From: a virus
Virus record (IMG/VR): IMGVR_UViG_3300029989_000111
Location: 1 to 31,955 of that record
Direction: 5' to 3' (one strand)
DNA length: 31,955 nt
The translations under genes were made by a program, and so were the position numbers. This document shows positions 1 through 7,127 of the stretch, piece by piece (position 1 is the first letter of the stretch; each line of letters begins with the position of its first letter). The notes under the pieces were generated by a model. That model searched no databases. It was not told where the DNA came from and worked only from the letters and a program-made list of their open reading frames with translations.

Positions 1-1855
1 TACGGCCAGATGTTGATCCAGTTCTAGCTATCGAAGTTGCAGTCGATAGCGCCAATGTACTTGCAATAGATCCACCAATAACTAAAGTACCATTTTTAAG
101 CCCGGTTAGGAATTTTGTAGATACTCTGCCTACAGTGTTAGGAATTTTTATGTCAATATATCCTGTACCTCCACCAGTGATCGTTGAAATGTCAATGTAT
201 TCTTTTGAAACTATAGCAGCAGAGTTTACATAAACATCTTTTGCAACGATACTCAGCAAATTATCTTGATAAATATGTATATTCTGCTTTGCAGCGGATG
301 CCTGCATTGCAGAGTTTAGAACTACACCAGTAAGTCTGGTATTTGCTCCCGAGACTGAAGCGGAGTATGTAGGGAAATATTGTGAAACCCTATCCGCAAC
401 TGTTATATAGATAGGGCCACTTACTTGCTGGATAAACTCAGTATAAGGAATAACAATATCAATATAGTTTGAACCAGCACCAGATAACGTACATTCTGCT
501 ACAAGTTTGTAGCGTAGGTTTTCTCTAAAATAAGCAGGGTAAATATCCCAAGGATTAATAGAAAGCAAGGCTGATCTAGCGGAAGCTTCTACTCGCCTAC
601 CTTCAGAAGCTGTTGGTTTTGGATTTGTTACCCTTGCTAATCCACGAATTCGAGCTGCGTCAGCTATTCCTGTCGGATGTACAAGGTTAGTCAAGAATGG
701 CAGCCCAGTTACTGCAGGCAAAGTAGTATCACTGTTTCCAAAATATTCTTTCCAAGAATCAATAAGTTTCGTTTTTGAAAACTCATTTTGTACAAGAATA
801 TAAGTAGCACGCAGAGATTGATTCCACTTTTCAACCAATGCTTGATCTATCGACAAATCTGCACCAAAAGTCGGATATGCCGTGTAGCTTGGAAATCCAG
901 GGCCGGGCGCAATAAATGGACGAGCCGTCATGGGATTGGGAATTTCCAGCACGATACTATCGCGTGGATACGTAGTCATGATGCTAGTGATGGCCGTGCG
1001 CAGCAGTGGCGCAAGATAATTAACAATCGCCTGCAGCGAAAGATTTCCTGTTGCGGCGTACAAAATCAGGTCATTGATTCCGTAGCAAATACGCCATAGC
1101 GCACGATCAGCCTTGCCAGCTCGCCATGCCATTGCAGTGGCTAGAGATATTGCACCAGCAGGCTTGTGTCCATAATAATCCCAATTGCTGATTGCAGAAA
1201 CACCAGTTGTTGGTATAATCGGTAGGGTTTGCAAAGCACCATTAACAAAACCTGATAATGTGTACCCACTTCCTCCAAAATTTACAAATCCAACCAGTTT
1301 TTCCCAAGCTTCGCCTAGATTACGCAAAATAGTTATTGCCTCAGACCCTCCGTTATTTCCATTAAATTGCTCAGTCGTTGAATCTCCACAAGCAATGATG
1401 ATCGTGCCTTCAGGCGTGAAATCCCCAAGTCCGCCAAACTTCATAATGTTAATTTTATTAATAGTATCATCCAACATCGCTTCTGCTTCCAGCTTTACTG
1501 CAATTGTTTGATCTTTAACTGTTTCAGTTTCTGCCAGAATTTCAGCTATGGTAGCTGTCACATCGCCATACAGCCGCTTCCAGCGCCGCTCCAGCGCATC
1601 GAGTATGACTGATCCATTTACATCGGCTGGACTACTGATGTCGTTGTCGTCGCGCTTATAAAATAGCACGTTTTCGCTGACGATCATACGCACCATCCGC
1701 GCCGAACCCTGGTATTCCTGGAGCTGGATCAGCGCCGTCATCGGGCGCATACCGTCTAGGTAGTCCTCTACATTAAGCCCATCATGGGACTTCGACTGAA
1801 AAAGATTGAAATCATCCGCATTCGGGACAGTTCCTTGAATAATTGGCAAACCCAT
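1..1855 (-). CDS. Tail fibre / receptor-binding protein with SGNH-hydrolase domain (partial)
   Basis: This frame is open from an ATG at 1855 to the window edge (about 618 codons), so the C-terminus is missing. It lies directly after the gp48-like gene, where Mu carries tail-fibre gene S. Residues 1-110 look like a virion-attachment head. Residues 150-400 carry SGNH/GDSL-esterase blocks: GDST at 157-160 (nucleophile Ser159), a glycine block at 194-197, GIND at 259-262, and NLVHP at 390-394 with the candidate catalytic His393. The usual Asp of the DxxH block is Asn here. The rest, rich in Gly, Ser, Thr and beta-type repeats, resembles a fibre shaft or tip. The likely role is binding and perhaps de-esterifying surface polysaccharide. 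DNA from about 1 to 1500 is much AT-richer than the rest of the phage, which suggests an exchanged module. The fold is a motif-level call. Confidence 0.8.
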   Translation of the reverse strand, partial: MGLPIIQGTVPNADDFNLFQSKSHDGLNVEDYLDGMRPMTALIQLQEYQGSARMVRMIVSENVLFYKRDDNDISSPADVNGSVILDALERRWKRLYGDVTATIAEILAETETVKDQTIAVKLEAEAMLDDTINKINIMKFGGLGDFTPEGTIIIACGDSTTEQFNGNNGGSEAITILRNLGEAWEKLVGFVNFGGSGYTLSGFVNGALQTLPIIPTTGVSAISNWDYYGHKPAGAISLATAMAWRAGKADRALWRICYGINDLILYAATGNLSLQAIVNYLAPLLRTAITSIMTTYPRDSIVLEIPNPMTARPFIAPGPGFPSYTAYPTFGADLSIDQALVEKWNQSLRATYILVQNEFSKTKLIDSWKEYFGNSDTTLPAVTGLPFLTNLVHPTGIADAARIRGLARVTNPKPTASEGRRVEASARSALLSINPWDIYPAYFRENLRYKLVAECTLSGAGSNYIDIVIPYTEFIQQVSGPIYITVADRVSQYFPTYSASVSGANTRLTGVVLNSAMQASAAKQNIHIYQDNLLSIVAKDVYVNSAAIVSKEYIDISTITGGGTGYIDIKIPNTVGRVSTKFLTGLKNGTLVIGGSIASTLALSTATSIARTGSTSGR

Positions 1856-1864
1856 TTTTAATCC

Positions 1865-2506
1865 TTAAAAAACTTGGCTTTCGCCCACGACATAGCTGAC
1901 CCCGATAAGCGGTACTGCATAAGCAAAAATCACAGTGGTGTGAGCGGGTTTTCGATCACGAATCGGGCATTCAGCCAGCGACGCATCGAACGCAAACAGC
2001 GGGCTCATGCAGGTGCTCTGGCTAGTGAATGGACGCACATTGGCAGCAGGGCGCGGAATGTTCACACGCCAAACAAATTGATCGTCCGGGCTGTAAAGTG
2101 CATCCGTGCAAGCGCTGCGGCAGGTGAACTGACTGAATTCAGTGATCGTCACGCCGGGCTCGCCATACAGCTCGGCCAGACGGATGTAATAAGCGCGGGA
2201 CTGGCCGCCTTGCTCTGTGAGCCGCTGGAACGCAATACTTTGGCGCTCAACCGTGCTCAGTGTGTCCAGCGGCAGGCAGGCGTCTGGTAGGCCCAGCAGT
2301 CGCTCCCAGTCGGGCAGCATGCCCATGGCCATGCGCGGATCAGCTTGCTCCAGCAGCGTCTCAAATTTGAGCTGGGCGGCAAGGTACATGGCCGCAATGC
2401 CATCCATCACCTTCGACAGCACGCTGTCCGGCTCACGCGTGAAGGCCCGGCCCGGCGGCAGCAAGGCCTGCAGCGAAGCCCGCCAGGCCTGCAGCGTCAC
2501 AGCCAC
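1865..2506 (-). CDS. Mu gp48-like tail/baseplate protein (YmfQ/DUF2313)
   Basis: 213 aa, the usual length for the YmfQ/DUF2313 family to which Mu gp48 belongs. The N-terminus has the typical pattern of a short helix, a LLPPGRAFTRE stretch, then a conserved PDWERLLGLPD segment near residues 65-75. The family sits at the baseplate periphery next to the fibre genes. The start overlaps the end of the gp47-like gene by 10 bases, and the fibre gene starts 9 bases after its stop, so the three are probably translated together. Place in the baseplate is known from Mu; the exact role here is inferred. Confidence 0.85.
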   Translation of the reverse strand: MAVTLQAWRASLQALLPPGRAFTREPDSVLSKVMDGIAAMYLAAQLKFETLLEQADPRMAMGMLPDWERLLGLPDACLPLDTLSTVERQSIAFQRLTEQGGQSRAYYIRLAELYGEPGVTITEFSQFTCRSACTDALYSPDDQFVWRVNIPRPAANVRPFTSQSTCMSPLFAFDASLAECPIRDRKPAHTTVIFAYAVPLIGVSYVVGESQVF

Positions 2507-3546
2507 GTAATCACTCCCAGGGTGGGGAACTGGCCAGTTGTGTGGGTCTGGTTGGCTGCAGGCACGACGAGCACATGGTCCGTCTCGCCTGCCGATGTCG
2601 AAATAGCCTCGCGCTGGTGGCTGACCAGCATCGTGCCGCCCGGCGTGGCCTCGCGCAGGTACAGCGCCTGCAGCTCGGCTTCGACCGATGCCCTGGTTGT
2701 TACCGTATCGGGCGTGAGCTGGATGCTGAAATTCTGCACAGTTGGGATCGGCGCCAGCACATAGGTCGTGGCCGTCACCGGCCGCACCGCATCAATCGCC
2801 GCCTGCACCGCCGCCACCTCGCCAGCGTCTGGAATGATGGCGGAATCGTCGTCGCGCACGAAGCGGACCACGACGGTGCCAGCGCCTTGCTCGCCAGGAT
2901 AGACCCAGGCCCGCGTCACGCCGGGCACCTCAAGCGCCCAGCTCACATAGTCGTAATCGGCTCCGCCCTGGGGCGGCTTGCGAATGCGCGCCAAGATGCG
3001 GGCGCGCCAGGCTTCAATGCCTTCAACGTCTGCGCCGCTGGCCAGAGCCGTTTGGGCTGTGGCCACAGAGTTGACGCCAGCAATCGGTGATGTGAGCGTG
3101 AGCGCTATGCCGGTGATGGCATTGCCCGCCTGGCCAGCCTCGACAGCCTCGACCTCGATGACGGCAACGCCTGCAGCAACAATGCCATCGGCCGTTGTCG
3201 CGTACTGCACAGCGTCTGCACGCTGCAGCACCGTGCCCAGCGGGATTGCCGAGCCATTGACGCCAGCGAATTGCACCGATCCGGTGGCCGCTGCTGCAGG
3301 CAGCCGGTTCTTACCCCAGCGCGCACCGTGCAGCGGCAGAAATTCGGCATCAGCCTGGTCCGGCCACCATTGATTGCTCAAATACTCAGCATATTTGTAG
3401 AGCGAATTCAGGCCGCCCGCAATCACCCGGTTGATGACGCCGATGGCGCTGTTGCGCAGGCGCGCCAGCACACCGGGCAGGCGGGTCTCGAATTCCGCCG
3501 CGCCCTGGTCGATCAGCGTGGGGAGTGTGTCGCGCTCAAATGGCAT
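2497..3546 (-). CDS. Mu gp47-like baseplate wedge protein (baseplate J family)
   Basis: 349 aa from the ATG at 3546, chosen over an upstream in-frame start because GGAGAA lies 6-7 bases before it and MPFERDTLPTLIDQG is a typical family N-terminus. The protein matches the baseplate J-like family (P2 gpJ, Mu gp47, T4 gp6 relatives): an N-terminal helical region, then WWPDQADAEFLPLHGARWG near residues 57-75, then PLGTVLQRADG-type and GIEAWRARIL segments. The role is a wedge subunit that links the hub to the fibres and opens on sheath contraction. It overlaps the gp46-like gene by 11 bases. Confidence 0.9.
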   Translation of the reverse strand: MPFERDTLPTLIDQGAAEFETRLPGVLARLRNSAIGVINRVIAGGLNSLYKYAEYLSNQWWPDQADAEFLPLHGARWGKNRLPAAAATGSVQFAGVNGSAIPLGTVLQRADAVQYATTADGIVAAGVAVIEVEAVEAGQAGNAITGIALTLTSPIAGVNSVATAQTALASGADVEGIEAWRARILARIRKPPQGGADYDYVSWALEVPGVTRAWVYPGEQGAGTVVVRFVRDDDSAIIPDAGEVAAVQAAIDAVRPVTATTYVLAPIPTVQNFSIQLTPDTVTTRASVEAELQALYLREATPGGTMLVSHQREAISTSAGETDHVLVVPAANQTHTTGQFPTLGVITWL

Positions 3547-4006
3547 TTGATTCTCCAGCCAGACGCCAGACCTGGCGGGCATCGTCGAATTCAAAGCGGA
3601 AATTGCGGCTCTGGCCGTTGATGGCAAACGCGATCAGCGCTACCAGCCAGCCCATGCGCGGAACGAACACGGCCACCGTGATGGCCGTGGCCAGGCCGTC
3701 GTCGATGAGCCATTGCAAGGCCTCTTCGCAATACTGCTTGCAGCGCAGCACCACGCCCGGCAACTGCTTTTCGCGCTCCAGCAGCCACAGGCGCGATCCG
3801 GTCTTGTGCTCGTTGTCCGCATAGGCATCAGCCCACCAGCCGCGCCGGTCTTGGCCCGGCTGGACCTCGTAGGGCTCGGCCAGCCGGTCGCACATCAGCG
3901 ATACCAGAACGGAACTGGCCAGCGTGTCGTCCGTAGCCAGGTCGGAGCCAGATAGCGCCAGGTCAAAAGCTTGCAGCTGGGGGTTGTAGATGAGAGCCAG
4001 ATCCAT
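3536..4006 (-). CDS. Mu gp46-like baseplate protein
   Basis: 156 aa from the ATG at 4006, which gives the family-like start MDLALIYNP. Other in-frame starts lie at 4021 (ATG), 4030 (GTG) and 4033 (TTG), none with a clear ribosome-binding site, so the start is uncertain by up to nine residues. GP46 proteins are the gpW/T4 gp25-like baseplate components. The LATDDTLASSVLVSLMCDRLA segment and the RRGWWADAY motif are typical of the family. It lies between the gp45- and gp47-like genes exactly as in Mu. Confidence 0.85.
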   Translation of the reverse strand: MDLALIYNPQLQAFDLALSGSDLATDDTLASSVLVSLMCDRLAEPYEVQPGQDRRGWWADAYADNEHKTGSRLWLLEREKQLPGVVLRCKQYCEEALQWLIDDGLATAITVAVFVPRMGWLVALIAFAINGQSRNFRFEFDDARQVWRLAGESNAI

Positions 4007-4052
4007 GCCCGCCAGTGTCATAAAAGACACCAAAAAGGGCTATTAAAGTGCT

Positions 4053-4583
4053 TTAGACCGGCGTGTCAGTGACCTGTGTCGTGATGCCCGTCTCTGCGTG
4101 CTTGTGCCCGTTGTAGGCAGCACGCAGCGCCTGTAGCGTCCCGCCGCCGCTGTCACAGTTGTCGGTGATGTTGCCCGTCGCATCAATGCCCGACTCGACG
4201 CGCAGCTTCGTCAAGTTCACTAGGTTGACCTGATGCCCCGCCCCGTCAATCACGATACCGTTGCGGGTCAGGTAGATCTTGTGGCCCAGTTCGTCATACA
4301 GGGCTACTTCGCCAGCCTGCAGGCCCGTCAAGCGGTAGCGCCGGTCATCAACATTGATCACCACCGTGTGCCCGGTGCTGCCGCCCACGGCCAGCGCAAT
4401 GCCCTCGGCGCCAGGGTGTGGCACGCTGGTCAGTCCATAGTGCTGGAAATGCTCCACGTCATCGGGCACCTGCTCGGCCAGCAGCGTGACCTGCAGCGCC
4501 TGTAGCTGGGTGCCATCGTTGACCAGGTTGACCACGGCCCGGCTGACCATGCCGCGCACGCGGGCCATCAGGCGCGCCATCAT
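4053..4583 (-). CDS. Mu gp45-like baseplate spike / assembly protein V
   Basis: 176 aa starting at the ATG at 4583, which overlaps the TGA of the upstream P gene as ATGA. The order is an N-terminal helical domain, an OB-like domain (about 25-110), then a C-terminal beta region (YLTRNGIVIDGAGHQVNLVN) ending in HKH at residues 160-162. In gpV and phi92 gp138 spikes an HxH pair at the tip binds iron and forms the membrane-piercing point; the HKH here probably does the same. It forms the trimeric spike under the P hub. Function by family is secure; iron binding is inferred. Confidence 0.88.
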   Translation of the reverse strand: MMARLMARVRGMVSRAVVNLVNDGTQLQALQVTLLAEQVPDDVEHFQHYGLTSVPHPGAEGIALAVGGSTGHTVVINVDDRRYRLTGLQAGEVALYDELGHKIYLTRNGIVIDGAGHQVNLVNLTKLRVESGIDATGNITDNCDSGGGTLQALRAAYNGHKHAETGITTQVTDTPV

Positions 4584-5746
4584 GGCGCGTCCCGATACCA
4601 CAACGGCGTGTAGGGCGTGTAGCCATCGCCTTTCCCGGTCTTTTTGTGCTTTTCTTTTTGTGTCTTGTCGTTCAGTTTGGCATTGAGTCGGCTGCGGCCT
4701 ATGCCCTCGACCAGCTCGAACGCTTCGGGCAGCGCAAACGTCAGGTCAGTGAATTTCCCCTGCTCACCGAGCTGGTAATTGCAGCTCACGATCAGCAGCT
4801 CCATATCTACATTCATCCGGGCGCTGGTCACTGGCACCAGCGTGTTGGGCTGCCATAGCGGGCCTTCCTGACCATCCTTGCCCGTGCGCCAGCCCACGAC
4901 CGTGCAGCCGCCGCGCTTGCCGCGCCCCATACGCACTTTCACTTCCCAAGCGGCCCGGTCAGCCATCGACTTGCTGCTGGTGCCGTGTTCGGCAATCACC
5001 ACCAGCGGGCGGTAGCGGTTGATTTCCGCGTCTTTTCCAGAGGCCTTCAGGTGCGCGGCGGCGGCGCCGTTTTCATGGTCGTCGCCGGGCACCTGTCCCT
5101 TCAATGTGATCTCGCTGTGCCGTTCTTTCCACGAGTGCCGGGAGTTGAACTTCTTCATATTCAGGCCTTCAACCAGTCGCACACCACTGCTCACGGTGCT
5201 GGCGCTGGTGATCAAGAGGTTGCCGTCAGGCGTGCTGGTCACCAGCACGGCGCGCAGCTTGCAAGCCCGGTCGATGGCGTCAAAAGCTTTCTCGCCTTCT
5301 TCGAGCGCAAAGCGTTTGAAGACCTCGCCGGTGTTTGTGCCTGGCGACACCGCCACCGTGATGCCAAACGGGCGGGCGATGTCGGCCACGATCTGCGCCA
5401 GCGTCACGCCGCGCCACTGCCCGGTTTTGAAGATGGCCGAGCAGTCCACTAGGTCGCCTGTTTTGTCGCGGCCCGACACCTTGACAGTCGAGCTGGTGTC
5501 GGTGTCGTCGGTGTCGTACTCGTCGATGTAGCCAGAAATCACCAGGTCATTGCCGAGCAGCACCTTGCACGCCAGCCCCTCGCGCAACTGCATCGGCACG
5601 TCCACGCCGGGGTAGCGGCTGGTGAGCTGCAGCGTAAATCCGCCCGCGATCTGCTCGATGCCGCGCTGCACTTCCAGCCCTGTCCAGCCGCCGTAGGCTT
5701 TTCCGTCGATCAGCAGCGTGCAGTCGTTCAGTTCAAATCCCGTCAT
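4580..5746 (-). CDS. P: Baseplate hub protein, Mu gp44/P (gpD family)
   Basis: 388 aa, the usual length of the Mu P / P2 gpD / T4 gp27-like hub. The N-terminal part (LLIDGKAYGGWTGLEVQRGIEQIAGGF is characteristic in pattern, residues 10-37) leads into tube-like domains; GRDKTGDLVDCSA near 90-102 and the VPVTSARMNVDMELLIVS region near 320 are typical of the family. It joins the tail tube to the gp45 spike. It is preceded by a 55-base gap holding a 17-base palindrome, the only real gap among these baseplate genes, and its stop overlaps the gp45 start. Confidence 0.9.
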   Translation of the reverse strand: MTGFELNDCTLLIDGKAYGGWTGLEVQRGIEQIAGGFTLQLTSRYPGVDVPMQLREGLACKVLLGNDLVISGYIDEYDTDDTDTSSTVKVSGRDKTGDLVDCSAIFKTGQWRGVTLAQIVADIARPFGITVAVSPGTNTGEVFKRFALEEGEKAFDAIDRACKLRAVLVTSTPDGNLLITSASTVSSGVRLVEGLNMKKFNSRHSWKERHSEITLKGQVPGDDHENGAAAAHLKASGKDAEINRYRPLVVIAEHGTSSKSMADRAAWEVKVRMGRGKRGGCTVVGWRTGKDGQEGPLWQPNTLVPVTSARMNVDMELLIVSCNYQLGEQGKFTDLTFALPEAFELVEGIGRSRLNAKLNDKTQKEKHKKTGKGDGYTPYTPLWYRDAP

Positions 5747-5766
5747 TGCACCACCTTGTTTCCGCC

Positions 5767-5783
5767 TTTACACCTGGTGTAAA
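5767..5783. repeat. 17-bp palindrome between N and P
   Basis: TTTACACCTGGTGTAAA is a perfect inverted repeat with 8-base arms around one central base. It lies in the only non-coding gap of the baseplate block (5747-5801). No T-run follows on the minus (coding) strand, so it does not look like a simple terminator. It could be an RNA hairpin that tunes P translation, or a protein-binding site. Confidence 0.6.
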
Positions 5784-5801
5784 GATGCATTTTTTCATCC
5801 A

Positions 5802-7127
5802 TCACCGCAGTATCTCCAGAGGACGAACAGGCATAAAGGCCGGGTTCGGCACGCCGTTGCGCGCTGCCAGCTCGTCGGCGCGCCAGGCATTCTGATAGAT
5901 GCGGTGGGCCAGCACCAGCGCAGGCAGCACGGCTTGCGGCGTGTAACTGGCTCGCTGCAGTAGGAACTCGCTGCGCACCGCCACGTCGCGCACCACCGCC
6001 GCCCGCACATTGGTCAGCGCCCTGGCCACGGCCGCAGGCGGGTCATTGACTTCCAGCTCGATGTCGATCTGTGCGACCAAGGCATCGCGTAGCGCCGTGG
6101 CCTGGGCGCTTGTGGCCACCACATCGGAAGTGGAAAAAGTCACTGTCTGCACCCGCGTCTGCGCCTGGACGCTGCTCGAAAGCACATCGGCGCTGGTCAA
6201 GGCCACGGCCAGCAGCCGTGCCTGATTCGTCAGCGCCAGGCGGCGCTGCAGGTCCGACTGGGCGGCATCGTTGGCTAGGCCGAGCGCCCGAGTCGAACCG
6301 GCGCGGGCCGTTCCCAGCGGGCGCGCATTTGCAGAAAATACAGATTGCAGCTCAGCCAGCGCCGACAGTGGCCGCTCCACTTCCTGCACCAGTTGGGCAT
6401 AGATGCTGCGCAGGCTTTGCACCAGCACCGCTGGTGTGCGGATCAGCGCCGTCAGGCTGCCCGAGAGCAGGCTGGCCTGGCGCACGATGGTAGCAAGGCC
6501 CGCCACGCTGGTCACCCGCGTGGCTAGCTGCAGCAGACCGTTGACCTTGGCCGTCATGCCTTTGAGTGCATCAGTGGCCAGCACGCTCATGCCGTCCACC
6601 GAAAAAACGTCTGAAAACGCCTTTTCAATTTCCGCATCCGCCGCATTGGTCGTGGACTCCACCTTGGCCACCGTGTCTTGCGCCGCCGCCGGAAAGGTGT
6701 TCGACGTGTCTTCGACAAACGTCACCGAGATGCGCGCCATCCCGCCCCGGTCAGGCGTTTCTTTGATGCTCACGTCCCCATCGACGGAGACTTTGCGCAG
6801 CCCGTAGCGTGGGTGATTCAGCTCGCCCGAACCCTTACCCTCGAACGCCGCGATCAGCGCGTCGCGCTCGGTACGGTAGCCGTCACCGATGACGTAAGCC
6901 TCGACGACAAAGCGGCGCGCCCGGCGGCCCAGATCGTCAACGTAGGGCAAGTCGCGCTGCGGGTATTCGTTGACCACGTTGCGTCTGCCAACGCGCATTT
7001 CGGCGTCCACCGTGCGAAAGGGCACGCCACGGAAAGTGCCCGCCACCAGTTTGCGGCCATCGGGCAGCACCAGTTTGCGGCCATCGGGCAGCGTCACCTG
7101 GCCCATTTCATCGCGCCAGGTTGCCAT
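5802..7127 (-). CDS. N: DNA circularisation / tail protein N (Mu gp43)
   Basis: 441 aa, family of the Mu gpN 'DNA circulation' proteins. The N-terminal domain (about residues 25-140, including FRGVPFRTVDAEMRVGRR and EYPQRDLPYVDDLGRRARRF) is the conserved part; the middle and C-terminus are mostly helical. In Mu, N is a tail/baseplate protein once linked to circularising injected DNA. Its ATG at 7127 shares one base with the tape-measure TGA (TGATG). Residues 13-28 contain LPDGRKLV twice in a row, from an exact 24-bp tandem duplication, so the N-terminus is eight residues longer than a single-copy form. Confidence 0.88.
   Translation of the reverse strand: MATWRDEMGQVTLPDGRKLVLPDGRKLVAGTFRGVPFRTVDAEMRVGRRNVVNEYPQRDLPYVDDLGRRARRFVVEAYVIGDGYRTERDALIAAFEGKGSGELNHPRYGLRKVSVDGDVSIKETPDRGGMARISVTFVEDTSNTFPAAAQDTVAKVESTTNAADAEIEKAFSDVFSVDGMSVLATDALKGMTAKVNGLLQLATRVTSVAGLATIVRQASLLSGSLTALIRTPAVLVQSLRSIYAQLVQEVERPLSALAELQSVFSANARPLGTARAGSTRALGLANDAAQSDLQRRLALTNQARLLAVALTSADVLSSSVQAQTRVQTVTFSTSDVVATSAQATALRDALVAQIDIELEVNDPPAAVARALTNVRAAVVRDVAVRSEFLLQRASYTPQAVLPALVLAHRIYQNAWRADELAARNGVPNPAFMPVRPLEILR
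7045..7092. repeat. Exact 24-bp tandem duplication in N
   Basis: Two identical 24-base units, 7045-7068 and 7069-7092, stand head to tail with no spacer. They encode LPDGRKLV twice in frame at the N-terminus of the N protein. Perfect identity suggests a recent slippage event; copy number could vary between related phages without breaking the frame. Confidence 0.95.

Noticed and set aside
788-1511. Two plus-strand frames of 103 and 108 codons in the fibre region
   Set aside because: They lie opposite the fibre gene, whose minus-strand frame is open for over 1.8 kb and has hydrolase motifs.
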